DNA of 51,104 nucleotides from Alphaproteobacteria bacterium (GTDB lineage: Bacteria > Pseudomonadota > Alphaproteobacteria > Rhizobiales > Xanthobacteraceae): contig VAZV01000154.1 in assembly GCA_005884765.1 (NCBI GenBank), positions 1 through 51,104 of the forward strand, in the 5' to 3' direction. The position numbers were made by a program, and so were the translations under genes. The notes beneath the pieces are model-generated. The model saw nothing but the letters and a program-made list of their open reading frames with translations, was not told where the DNA came from and searched no databases. Shown piece after piece: positions 8,373 to 16,272 of the stretch; within the stretch, counting starts at the first letter, position 1; every line of letters starts with the position of its first letter.

Positions 8373-9299
8373 TCAGCCCGCAGCCAATTCAGCTGGAAGG
8401 CGGAATTCGATGTTTTCTTCCCGGCCCGCGAGCACCGACACCGTGACCGGTCCGATGCGCCGCAAGGCCTCAATCACGTCGTCGACAAGGACCTCCGGTG
8501 CCGAAGCGCCAGCAGTGATGCCCACCGCCTTGGCATCTTTCAGCCAGTCCGGGTTCAGTTCGCTGCCGTCAGCAATGAGATAACTCGCGACGCCGGCTTC
8601 AGTGCCGATTTCGCGAAGCCGGTTCGAGTTGGAACTATTGGCGGCGCCCACCACCAGGATGACGTCCACGAGCTTGCCGAGTTCCCTTACCGCAGATTGG
8701 CGGTTTTGTGTCGCATAGCAGATATCTCGGATGTCAGGGCCTTGAATGTCCGTAAATCGCCGCTGGAGCGCCGCAATGATGTCCTTGGTGTCGTCGACGC
8801 TGAGCGTGGTCTGGGTGATATAGGCAACCGGGGTCTCGACCGGCAGCGTCAAGGACGTGACATCATCGACGTTCTGTACCAAAAGGACCGGCCCGGGAAC
8901 CTGTCCCATGGTCCCCTCGACTTCGGGATGGCCGGCATGACCGATCAGGATCAGCGCGCGGCCTTTCGACATATAGCGTTTGCCTTGATTGTGAACTTTC
9001 GTGACCAGCGGGCAGGTCGCGTTGAGCACTGGCAGCCCGCGAGCAGCCGCTTCCTCCTCCACGGTGCGCGCAACGCCATGGGCAGAGAACACGGTGACGG
9101 CGCGGGGCGGCACCTCGGACAAATCCTCGACGAAGATTGCGCCCTTGTTCTTCAGGCTTTCGACCACGTACTTGTTGTGCACGATCTCGTGGCGCACATA
9201 GACCGGCGGGCCATACTTCTCGAGCGCCCGTTCCACGATTTCGATCGCGCGAACAACGCCCGCGCAAAAGCCGCGCGGTTGCGCAAGATACACTTCCAT
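8373..9299 (-). CDS. ispH: 4-hydroxy-3-methylbut-2-enyl diphosphate reductase
   Basis: IspH (LytB) catalyses the last step of the non-mevalonate pathway, reducing HMBPP to IPP and DMAPP with an iron-sulfur cluster. The protein is 308 residues. The three cluster cysteines are C12 (PRGFCAGV), C96 ([11 protein letters not shown]) and C194 ([11 protein letters not shown]). The substrate-binding residues are in place: H41 (HEIVHN), H74 (SAHG), H124 and E126 (GHPEVEG), and QTTLS. I chose ATG 9299 because family members begin [14 protein letters not shown]; a TTG at 9317 would add six residues. Its position upstream of hpnH ties isoprenoid precursor supply to hopanoid synthesis. I cannot tell whether the genome has a second ispH. 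Confidence 0.94.
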   Translation of the reverse strand: MEVYLAQPRGFCAGVVRAIEIVERALEKYGPPVYVRHEIVHNKYVVESLKNKGAIFVEDLSEVPPRAVTVFSAHGVARTVEEEAAARGLPVLNATCPLVTKVHNQGKRYMSKGRALILIGHAGHPEVEGTMGQVPGPVLLVQNVDDVTSLTLPVETPVAYITQTTLSVDDTKDIIAALQRRFTDIQGPDIRDICYATQNRQSAVRELGKLVDVILVVGAANSSNSNRLREIGTEAGVASYLIADGSELNPDWLKDAKAVGITAGASAPEVLVDDVIEALRRIGPVTVSVLAGREENIEFRLPAELAAG

Positions 9300-9748
9300 T
9301 GGACGCCCATTACGCAAGTTGCACCAAACCCATCATCTGCTCCCGTGCAGCCGGACATTTGCAATATCCGCACCACCAGCCGGTTCCCCATTCGCCCTCG
9401 CGGCCTAGCGCATGGACGTGCGAGGCTTTGTGTCAAAAAAACACCGGATAGCAAAGGGCCGCCCAGGTACCCCAATCAGCGAAGAAGGTAAATGGAACGG
9501 TATTATGGTATAGAAACCTGCGGCCATAGCAGATACAGCAGATAAAGTCCGAAATGCCTCACTTGTTCGTCATTTTACCGCCCCTCAAAGCCAGCTATAT
9601 GAGCGCGACCTGCGGTTTCGCCATGCCCCTCAAGTCTTTTGCGCGGTGTCCGCCGAGAAAAACCATCCAAGCAACGTTAGCCCGGCCCGTGGAACTCCGA
9701 TAGACAGCGAGCGTTTCGGGCGAGCCGTTAACGTTAGAAAGATTAGAT
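9300..9748. other. Divergent intergenic region between ispH and hpnN
   Basis: This region of about 450 bases should hold the promoters of both ispH-hpnH (minus) and hpnN (plus). On the minus strand a perfect TTGACA lies at 9436-9431, but no good -10 hexamer follows at 16-18 bases. On the plus strand there are TATTAT (9501-9506) and TATAGA (9509-9514), without a matching -35. Codon-like open frames here have no family signature. No hairpin or inverted repeat stands out. Confidence 0.4.
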
Positions 9749-12337
9749 GTGCTGACCAGACTTGTCGTTTCGATTGTCAGAGGCTGTACCCGATTTGCCA
9801 CACTTACGCTGCTCCTCGCACTCGCGCTTGCGGTCGCGGCGGGCTTCTACACAGCACGACACTTCACGATCAACACCGATATCAACACGTTGATCTCGTC
9901 CAATCTCGACTGGCGCCAGCGCGACCAGCAATTCGACCGGGCGTTCGATCGGGACAGCACCATCCTGGCAGTGGTGGAGGCGCCGACGCCGGAGCTGGTG
10001 AAGTCGGCAAGCAGCGCGCTCGAACAAAAGCTGAAGGCCGATACCAAGAACTTTCAATCCCTCCAGCCGCTCGGTTCCGGCGAGTTCTTCGACAGGAACG
10101 GCCTGTTGTTCCTCTCGGCAGACGAGCTCGGGAAGCTCACCGGCCAGTTCGAGTCCGCCGCGCCCTTGATCGAAATCATGGCCGGCGATCCCTCTATCCG
10201 CGGGCTGACCGGCGCGCTGGAGACCGGGCTTGCCGGCGTGCAGCGCGGACAGATCAAGCTTGATAGCACCGAGCGGCCGTTCAACCAGATCGCGCAGACG
10301 GTCGAGGACATCCTCAACAAGGGCACCGCCACGTTCTCCTGGCGCGAGTTGACGAGCGACAAGCCCTTGACCGATAGCGATCGCCGCGCCTTCATCGAAT
10401 TCAAGCCGATCCTGGACTACAACGCGTTGGAGCCCGGCAAGGATGCGACCGACGCGATCCGCAAGGCCGCCGCGGACCTGGATTTTCCGGCCAAGTATCA
10501 GGCCCAAGTCAAGCTGACCGGACCGATTCCGATCGCCAACGAGGAATACGCGACCGTTCAGGACGGCGCGATCCGCAACAGCGTCGGCACCGTGATCGTG
10601 GTGCTGCTCATCCTCTGGATGGCGCTGCATTCGGCCAAGATCATCTTCGCCGTGTTCGTCAACCTCTTCATCGGCCTGTCAATCACCACGGCGGCGGGCC
10701 TCGCCATGGTCGGTTCGCTCAATCTGCTCTCAGTCGCGTTTGCGGTTCTGTTCATCGGCCTTGGCGTCGATTTCGGCATTCAGTTCAGTGTCCGTTATCG
10801 CTCGGAGCGCTTCAAGAATGACGATCTGCGGCAGGCGCTGGAGGAAGCCGCGCGCCGTGCAGCGGTCCCGCTTTCGCTGGCTGCGATGGCGACCGCGGCC
10901 GGATTCCTCTGTTTCCTGCCGACCGACTACAAGGGCATCTCGGAGCTCGGCGAGATCGCCGGCGTCGGCATGCTGGTGGCGTTCACTTCGAGCATCACGG
11001 TGCTGCCGGCCCTGTTGCGCCTGCTCAACCCACCGGGCGAGAAAGAACCCGTCGGCTACGCGTTCCTGGCGCCGGTCGATCGATTCCTGGAAAAGCACCG
11101 CGTCATCATCGTCGTCGGCACGCTTTTGATCGCGGTCGCCGGGCTGCCGTTGTTGTACTTCATGAAATTCGACTTCAACCCGATGAACCTGCGCAATCCG
11201 AAGGCCGAATCGATCGCCACTTTCCTCGATTTGAGAAAAGATCCGAACACCGGCGCCAACGCCATCGACGTGCTGACCCACTCCGAAGCCGACGCCAAGA
11301 AGATCGAGGCGCGGCTTGAGAAGCTGCCGGAAGTGCTGCGGGTCCAATCGCTGGGCAGTTTTGTCCCGGAGGACCAGCCGGCGAAGCTCAAGCTGATCGC
11401 GCAGGCAGCCAAGGTGCTCAATCCCGCGCTCAATCCGGACTCGATCGATGCGCCGCCAACCGACCAGGAAAACGTCGATTCTCTCAAAGGATCGGCGGAC
11501 AACCTGCGCAGGGTCGCCGGCGATGGAAAAGGCCCCGGAGCGATGGCATCGCGGCGGCTTGCCGACGCGCTATCGCAGCTCGCAGAATCCAGTGAGGCTA
11601 CGCGCAACAAGGCGCAGGCGATCTTCGTGGCGCCGCTCAAGGTGGTCCTCGATCAGCTCAGGAGTTCATTGCAGGCGCAGCCGGTCAGTCTCAAGACCCT
11701 GCCGGCCGACCTTGCGCGCGAGTGGAAAGCCAAAGATGGCCTGATCCGTGTCGAGGCGCTGCCGCGCGGCGATCCCAACGACAACGACAATCTGCGCAAG
11801 TTCGCCAACGCGGTGCTGGCGGCCGAGCCGACCGCGATCGGCGGACCGGTATCGATCCTGAAATCCGGCGATACCGTGGTCAAGGCGTTCATTCATGCCG
11901 GCATCTACTCGCTTGTCGTGATCGGCCTTTTGCTGTGGATCACGCTGCGCCGGATCACCGACGTGCTGCTCACGCTGGTTCCGCTGCTGGTGGCAGGCGC
12001 TGTGACGATGGAGATTTGCGTGCTGATCGGATTGCCGCTCAACTTCGCCAATATCGTCGCGCTGCCGCTTCTGCTCGGTATCGGTGTCGCCTTCAAGATC
12101 TACTATGTCACGGCCTGGCGCTCGGGACGGACAAACCTGCTGCAGACCAGCCTGACGCGGGCGATCTTTTTCAGCGCCCTAACGACCGCTACGGCGTTCG
12201 GAAGCCTGTGGCTGTCGTCTCATCCGGGGACCTCGAGCATGGGCAAGCTATTGGCGCTTTCGCTCGTCACCACGCTTGCCGCGGTGCTCCTGTTCCAGCC
12301 GGCGCTAATGGGAAAACCCCGCGATATCGCCGAGTAG
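9749..12337 (+). CDS. hpnN: Hopanoid transporter HpnN (RND family)
   Basis: HpnN is the MMPL/RND-type inner-membrane transporter that moves hopanoids to the outer membrane. The protein is 862 residues with the two-repeat RND plan: TM1 near residues 17-35, a large periplasmic domain to about residue 270, then a cluster of helices (IVVLLILWMALHSAK, IFAVFVNLFIGLSI, LLSVAFAVLFIGLGVDFGIQ, and others to about 425). A second single helix (IIVVGTLLIAVAGLPLLYFM) begins repeat two, with a second helix cluster ending near 855. The FIGLGVDFGIQFSVRYRSE block with its charged Asp is typical of sterol-sensing/MMPL domains. The start is GTG 9749 (MLTRLVVSIVRG); the ATG two bases upstream is out of frame. Its 3' end overlaps the DUF2147 gene by 33 bases. 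Confidence 0.92.
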   Translation: MLTRLVVSIVRGCTRFATLTLLLALALAVAAGFYTARHFTINTDINTLISSNLDWRQRDQQFDRAFDRDSTILAVVEAPTPELVKSASSALEQKLKADTKNFQSLQPLGSGEFFDRNGLLFLSADELGKLTGQFESAAPLIEIMAGDPSIRGLTGALETGLAGVQRGQIKLDSTERPFNQIAQTVEDILNKGTATFSWRELTSDKPLTDSDRRAFIEFKPILDYNALEPGKDATDAIRKAAADLDFPAKYQAQVKLTGPIPIANEEYATVQDGAIRNSVGTVIVVLLILWMALHSAKIIFAVFVNLFIGLSITTAAGLAMVGSLNLLSVAFAVLFIGLGVDFGIQFSVRYRSERFKNDDLRQALEEAARRAAVPLSLAAMATAAGFLCFLPTDYKGISELGEIAGVGMLVAFTSSITVLPALLRLLNPPGEKEPVGYAFLAPVDRFLEKHRVIIVVGTLLIAVAGLPLLYFMKFDFNPMNLRNPKAESIATFLDLRKDPNTGANAIDVLTHSEADAKKIEARLEKLPEVLRVQSLGSFVPEDQPAKLKLIAQAAKVLNPALNPDSIDAPPTDQENVDSLKGSADNLRRVAGDGKGPGAMASRRLADALSQLAESSEATRNKAQAIFVAPLKVVLDQLRSSLQAQPVSLKTLPADLAREWKAKDGLIRVEALPRGDPNDNDNLRKFANAVLAAEPTAIGGPVSILKSGDTVVKAFIHAGIYSLVVIGLLLWITLRRITDVLLTLVPLLVAGAVTMEICVLIGLPLNFANIVALPLLLGIGVAFKIYYVTAWRSGRTNLLQTSLTRAIFFSALTTATAFGSLWLSSHPGTSSMGKLLALSLVTTLAAVLLFQPALMGKPRDIAE

Positions 12338-12934
12338 GCAGATATCGCCGACGGGGTCGCCCGCCTGAGCATTGGTTGTCTTCTTGCCGGCCTTGGGTCC
12401 AGGCATGGCCACCCCGGTTGTTGCCGCATTCTTGGCAGCTACCGCGCTCTTGGCAGGTACTGCGCTGTTGGGCGCGCTCTTGGGCGCTCCCTTGGCCATG
12501 CTGTTGGCAGGGCTGCTGGGAATTGGCGGGGCGACGCGGGTCCAGGTTTCTCCGCCACAGAGGAAACCCAGCACGCAACCCCTGATTTCGAGTTGCTCGG
12601 TACCGATCGGCGTGATCGTGGAACTATAGAGCTGTCCGTCCTTGGCGTTATAGACTTGGCCTTCCCACTGATCGGCGCCGGGCTTCTTCTTCATGTCGAT
12701 CAGGATCGGCATGCCAAGCGTCGGCCTGTTCTTTTTTGACACATCGGGATTATTGGTGTCGCGGCCGCCCGGCTCTTTCTCCCAGGCAACGACGCCCCAC
12801 ATGCTACCGTTGCACTGTGCAACCCGGATGTTGGCGACGCCGTCGGCAACCCGCCAATCGCCCGTGGGATCGGCCGCTTTGGCTGACGCAAGTCCTGATG
12901 CCAGCATAATCAGAGAATAAAGTAAGATGCGCAT
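12305..12934 (-). CDS. Exported DUF2147-family protein with an Ala/Pro/Lys tail
   Basis: The protein is 209 residues. A signal peptide (MRILLYSLIMLASGLASAKA) precedes a DUF2147 domain from about residue 22 to 130, recognisable by DPTGDWRVADGVANIRVAQC, GVVAWEKEPGG, DTNNPD, the NAKDGQLYSSTI block and LEIRGC-x4-CGGETWTR. Three or more cysteines probably form disulfides in the periplasm. After residue 135 the sequence turns into a low-complexity Ala/Lys/Pro/Ser tail (KSAVAAKNAATT and similar) and ends DICLLGDIAGFSH, written antisense to the last codons of hpnN. The tail may be a flexible spacer, or an extension created when the original stop was lost. DUF2147 proteins have no proven activity. Its place inside the hopanoid region may reflect an envelope role. 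Confidence 0.82.
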   Translation of the reverse strand: MRILLYSLIMLASGLASAKAADPTGDWRVADGVANIRVAQCNGSMWGVVAWEKEPGGRDTNNPDVSKKNRPTLGMPILIDMKKKPGADQWEGQVYNAKDGQLYSSTITPIGTEQLEIRGCVLGFLCGGETWTRVAPPIPSSPANSMAKGAPKSAPNSAVPAKSAVAAKNAATTGVAMPGPKAGKKTTNAQAGDPVGDICLLGDIAGFSH

Positions 12935-13060
12935 GAGATATCCCTTGGGCAGTGCAACATGGCTTAAAGCTGTGCTTGCTTAGATGGACGGAATAAGGGC
13001 AAAACGACGCATTCAGTATTTCCAGTTGACGAAATGACCATCAACCGAACTATGTAGCCG

Positions 13061-14452
13061 ATGCTATATTCGAATCTAGATGTTTCCGAGATGTTCGTGG
13101 ACCGGCAGGCGCAGCGCAGTTCCATGCATGCGCGCCACCTGAACGAGCAGCTCGTACGCGTGCTCAAGACCATCGGCTACGATGTCGGTTTCCAGAAAGG
13201 GCAAGGCCAGTATCTGTATGATCGCGATGACGTGCGTTATCTCGATCTGTTGAGCGGATTCGGCGTTTTCGCGATTGGCCGGAATCATCCGGCGCTGCGC
13301 ACGGCATTGAAGAGCGTGCTCGACAGCGATCTGCCCAATCTCGTGCAGCTCGATGTGTCCACGCTGGCCGGCGTGCTCGCCGAGCGGCTCTTGAAATACG
13401 TACCTTATCTGGACAAGGTATTTTTCGCCAATTCCGGGGCCGAGACCGTTGAGGCCGCGATCAAATTCGCGCGCGGCGCGACCGGGCGGCCGGGCATCGT
13501 CTACTGCGCCCACGCCTATCACGGATTGACCTATGGCGCGCTCTCGCTGACCGACGATCCCAACTTCCGCAGCGGTTTCGAGCCGTTGCTGCCGGGATGC
13601 ACCGCGATCCCGTTCAACGATCTTGCCGCGCTCGAGCAGGTGCTGTCGTCGCGCGAGGTTGCGGCTTTCATCGTCGAGCCGATCCAGGGCAAGGGCGTCA
13701 ACATGCCCACGGACGAATTCCTGCCGGGCGCGGCGGCGCTGTGCCGCAAGTACGGCAGCTTGATGATCGCCGACGAAATTCAGACCGGCATGGGTCGAAC
13801 GGGACGCTTCCTTGCGGTCGAACACTGGAATGTCGAACCGGACATCGTGCTGCTCTCGAAGGCGTTGTCCGGCGGTCACGTGCCGGTCGGGGCATTGCTG
13901 ACGCGCAAGAGCATCTTCGACAAGATCTTCAACCAAATGGACCGTGCGGTGGTGCACGGCTCGACATTTGCAAAGAACGACCTCGCGATGGCGGCCGGCA
14001 TCGCGACGCTTGAAGTGCTCGAGTCCGAAAAACTGATCGAGGCGGCCGCCAAACGCGGTGCAGAGCTCAGGCTGGCGCTGACGCGGATGGTTCCCGGCTA
14101 TGAACTGATGAAGGAGGTTCGCGGCAAGGGGCTGATGATCGGCATCGAGTTCGGGCCGCCGAAGTCATTGCGCTTGAAGGCGTCGTGGAGCGTGCTGGAG
14201 ACCGCCAACAAAGGCCTGTTCTGCCAGCTCATCACGGTGCCGCTGTTCAAGGATCAAAAGATCCTCACGCAAGTCTCCGGCCACGGCAGCCACACCATCA
14301 AGCTGTTGCCGTCACTGACCATCACCGAAGACGACTGCAAGTGGATCGAAACCGCGTTCGATTCCGTGATCGCCTCGAGCCACAAGGTTCCCGGCGCGAT
14401 CTGGTCACTCGGCAAAACGCTGGTCGACAACGCCGTGCGCCGTTCGGCGTAG
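13061..14452 (+). CDS. hpnO: Hopanoid aminotransferase HpnO
   Basis: HpnO is a class-III PLP-dependent aminotransferase that converts the bacteriohopane side chain to aminobacteriohopanetriol. The protein is 463 residues. The ornithine/acetylornithine aminotransferase fold is clear: FFANSGAETVEAAIKFAR (PLP phosphate site S125-G126-A127), AHAYHGLTYGALS, FIVEPIQGKGV, ADEIQTGMGRTG (D238, E239) and the Schiff-base lysine in LLSKALSGGHVPVGA (K267). The N-terminal RHLNEQLVRVLKTIGYDVGFQ and the C-terminal LLPSLTITEDDCKWIE match the hopanoid-cluster subgroup rather than ArgD. It has its own upstream region of about 125 bases and stands apart from hpnCDEFG. Confidence 0.88.
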   Translation: MLYSNLDVSEMFVDRQAQRSSMHARHLNEQLVRVLKTIGYDVGFQKGQGQYLYDRDDVRYLDLLSGFGVFAIGRNHPALRTALKSVLDSDLPNLVQLDVSTLAGVLAERLLKYVPYLDKVFFANSGAETVEAAIKFARGATGRPGIVYCAHAYHGLTYGALSLTDDPNFRSGFEPLLPGCTAIPFNDLAALEQVLSSREVAAFIVEPIQGKGVNMPTDEFLPGAAALCRKYGSLMIADEIQTGMGRTGRFLAVEHWNVEPDIVLLSKALSGGHVPVGALLTRKSIFDKIFNQMDRAVVHGSTFAKNDLAMAAGIATLEVLESEKLIEAAAKRGAELRLALTRMVPGYELMKEVRGKGLMIGIEFGPPKSLRLKASWSVLETANKGLFCQLITVPLFKDQKILTQVSGHGSHTIKLLPSLTITEDDCKWIETAFDSVIASSHKVPGAIWSLGKTLVDNAVRRSA

Positions 14453-14523
14453 GGCGCGATAGCTTCGATCGAATCGCGTCGCGCTCGGTTGCGTTTCGCC
14501 AGGCGCTGACGCGCCGCTTCTAG

Positions 14524-15291
14524 CTAGGTCTCCTTGCTGCTTTGCGCTGCGGCCTCGAATTTCTCGCCGAATTCGCTGAGCTCATCGATGCCGATATCGC
14601 TGACCGCCCAGTAGTTCAGTCCGCGATCGCTCCATGCGCGGATGTTGAATCCCTGAATGGTTTCAGTCTTTGCCGCCCGGTGTTCGGTGTTCGCGGTCTG
14701 CGCGACGAACAGGTTGATCACATGCGCGCGCCGCTTGTAGACGATGGCGCCGATGGAGCGGGCGTCGATGTAATCGAGCCGGCCGCCGATCAGGGTAAAG
14801 CCCTGCGCGGTGAGGTTAATCACCGGCGGCGATACGTCCAGCTTGCCATTGAACCATGGCTTGACCGTGTGCTGGTCGGTGGAGATCACGTCGGTCAAAT
14901 GCCCGGCCTGCAGCGAACGCAGATGCGCCGAAACAATCTCCGAATCGATGCGCTGCTCGTCGTCGTTGCGCAGCACGATCGCGACCAGACCGGTCGCGGC
15001 GATCGCCGACACTGCCGATCCCATCGCAAAGCCCCGCAGCACCGCGCGGCGGCTCGGCGCCCGGGTCTGGCCTTGTGGCAGCGACGCCTCGATGCGCCGG
15101 CGAAGCGCCAACGGTGCGGTGTACTTCATATCGGCGGCAGCGATCGCCTGGCTCATCTCGCGATAGGCGGCAAGCTGCGCCGCGCAGGCCGCGCATCCCG
15201 CGATGTGCTCTTCGACCTCGCGCGCATGTCCGGCGTCGAGTTCGCCGTCCATCAGCGCGTGAAGAAGGATTTCGGCCTCGTCGCAAGTCAT
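14524..15291 (-). CDS. Anti-sigma factor with zinc-finger domain
   Basis: The protein is 255 residues. The N-terminus is a ZAS-type anti-sigma domain: C3 and the H29-x3-C33-x2-C36 motif (EEHIAGCAAC), which binds zinc and the partner sigma factor. A single membrane helix follows (AVLRGFAMGSAVSAIAATGLVAIVL, about residues 72-97). The C-terminal periplasmic part resembles other transmembrane transcriptional regulators of this class (FTLIGGRLDYIDARSIGAIVYKRR, GFNIRAWSDRGLNYWAVSDI). ATG 15291 is chosen because AGGAG lies about 10 bases upstream and because it overlaps the sigma-factor stop in ATGA. It should hold the sigma factor at the membrane and release it on an envelope signal. Confidence 0.87.
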   Translation of the reverse strand: MTCDEAEILLHALMDGELDAGHAREVEEHIAGCAACAAQLAAYREMSQAIAAADMKYTAPLALRRRIEASLPQGQTRAPSRRAVLRGFAMGSAVSAIAATGLVAIVLRNDDEQRIDSEIVSAHLRSLQAGHLTDVISTDQHTVKPWFNGKLDVSPPVINLTAQGFTLIGGRLDYIDARSIGAIVYKRRAHVINLFVAQTANTEHRAAKTETIQGFNIRAWSDRGLNYWAVSDIGIDELSEFGEKFEAAAQSSKET

Positions 15292-15794
15292 CTTGGTTGC
15301 TCCTCTTCCGCCATCCACGCTGAGCGCAGCATGGCGCGGGCGCGCGCGAGACGGGACATCACGGTGCCGACGGGGGCACCGACCGCATCGGCGATCTCGC
15401 GATACGAAAGATTGTTGATTTCACGCAGCACGAAGGTCTCCCGAAACGGCTCCGCCAGTGCGGACACCAGCCGCCGCACGGTCGCCGCGTCGCGCGTGCG
15501 CAGCATCTGCGCCTCCGGCGTCTCCTGCGCTTCGTTCCATAGCGGCGTCTGCTCGGCACCCTCCGGCACGTCTTCGATCGCGCCGGTCGGCGAACTCGCC
15601 CGCCGCGCGAATTCGGCGCGGCAGACATTGCGCAGGATCGCAAACAGCCAACATTCCTGAACCGCGTCCTCAGCGTCGGTTGCATCGCGAAGCAGGTAAC
15701 GTGCCAGCGTATAGACATCGTCCAAATGCGGCAGCGCCGCCTCGCGAAAGCGCCGTGCCCTTTCGGGGTCGTCATGGGTAGCGTTGACCGGCAT
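15288..15794 (-). CDS. ECF sigma factor with a shortened sigma-2 domain
   Basis: This 168-residue protein has a normal sigma-4 domain (residues 100-160: LPEPFRETF-like ALAEPFRETFVLREINNLSYREIADAVGAP, then VGTVMSRLARAR). In the sigma-2 domain, VYTLARYLLRDATDAEDAVQEC is followed directly by WLFAILRNVCRAEFARR. In usual members about 18 residues (of the type YLRALRHFDSFRG...A) sit between these blocks, so the end of region 2.2 and the following loop are missing, in frame, at C48/W49 (15651/15650). This could impair core RNA polymerase binding or promoter melting. ATG 15794 has AGAGG just upstream; ATG 15893 is less likely. It is followed by its anti-sigma gene with a 4-base overlap, a classical sigma/anti-sigma operon. 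Confidence 0.85.
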   Translation of the reverse strand: MPVNATHDDPERARRFREAALPHLDDVYTLARYLLRDATDAEDAVQECWLFAILRNVCRAEFARRASSPTGAIEDVPEGAEQTPLWNEAQETPEAQMLRTRDAATVRRLVSALAEPFRETFVLREINNLSYREIADAVGAPVGTVMSRLARARAMLRSAWMAEEEQPR

Positions 15795-15826
15795 CGCCTC
15801 TTGCTCGGCTCTTACAGAAGATGCGT

Positions 15827-15860
15827 ATGCCCGGCCGGCTGGAATGAACCGGCCGGGCAT
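15827..15860. terminator. Strong hairpin between cupredoxin and sigma-factor genes
   Basis: ATGCCCGGCCGG at 15827-15838 and CCGGCCGGGCAT at 15849-15860 form a perfect 12-bp stem with a 10-base loop. It lies 26 bases after the cupredoxin stop and 33 bases before the sigma-factor start on the minus strand. No T-run follows, so it may be a Rho-independent-like terminator, an RNA-processing or stability element, or a partial attenuator separating the two halves of the group. Confidence 0.6.
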
Positions 15861-15885
15861 CATTGTGATGCCTTGGTTTGGGCCG

Positions 15886-16263
15886 CTACTCAACCTTGAT
15901 CATTCCTGTCATATGCGGGTGGAGCGAACAAAAATATTTGTAGTCGCCCGCGGCCGTGAAGGTGAACGAGAAGTCATTGTCGGTATCCATCGTCTTCGAC
16001 CTGAATTTGCCCGCCGACACGACGGTGTGTGGAATGTCGTCGTGGTTGATCCAGGTCACGGTGTCGCCGACTTTCACTTTGAGTTCCGCCGGCGCGAAGG
16101 TGAAATTGTCGATTGTCACCTTCATGTCCTCGGCATGGGCGCCGATCACGCCGAGCGGCAGGACAATGGCCGCAGCCACGGCGAGGCGAATGCCAAGAGA
16201 ACGAAAACCAGAGCGAAAACCAGAACGCAAACCGAGGCTGCGGCAGGTTGCTGACGTCATCAT
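15886..16263 (-). CDS. Exported cupredoxin (amicyanin/plastocyanin-like)
   Basis: The protein is 125 residues. An unusually long signal region (residues 1-45, with the repeated GLRSGFRSGFRSLG segment before the hydrophobic core RLAVAAAIVLPLGVIGAHA) precedes a single type-1 copper domain. The copper ligands are H79 (NHDDIPHTVV), C112, H115 and M118 (YFCSLHPHMTG), in the amicyanin-like C-x2-H-x2-M spacing. It should carry electrons in the periplasm. A start at 16263 has GGGAAG upstream; a second ATG follows immediately at 16260. The metallophosphoesterase gene lies just upstream with a 9-base gap, so the two are cotranscribed. The sigma/anti-sigma pair follows beyond a hairpin. Confidence 0.88.
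   Translation of the reverse strand: MMTSATCRSLGLRSGFRSGFRSLGIRLAVAAAIVLPLGVIGAHAEDMKVTIDNFTFAPAELKVKVGDTVTWINHDDIPHTVVSAGKFRSKTMDTDNDFSFTFTAAGDYKYFCSLHPHMTGMIKVE
16203..16238 (-). repeat. Three 12-base direct repeats in the cupredoxin signal region
   Basis: On the plus strand gaaaaccagagc (16203-16214), gaaaaccagaac (16215-16226) and the diverged gcaaaccgaggc (16227-16238) follow each other. They encode the repeated Ser-Gly-Phe-Arg unit ahead of the signal-peptide core. Such a repeat can vary in copy number by slippage and would change the length of the positively charged N-region. Confidence 0.6.
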
Positions 16264-16272
16264 GTACTTCCC

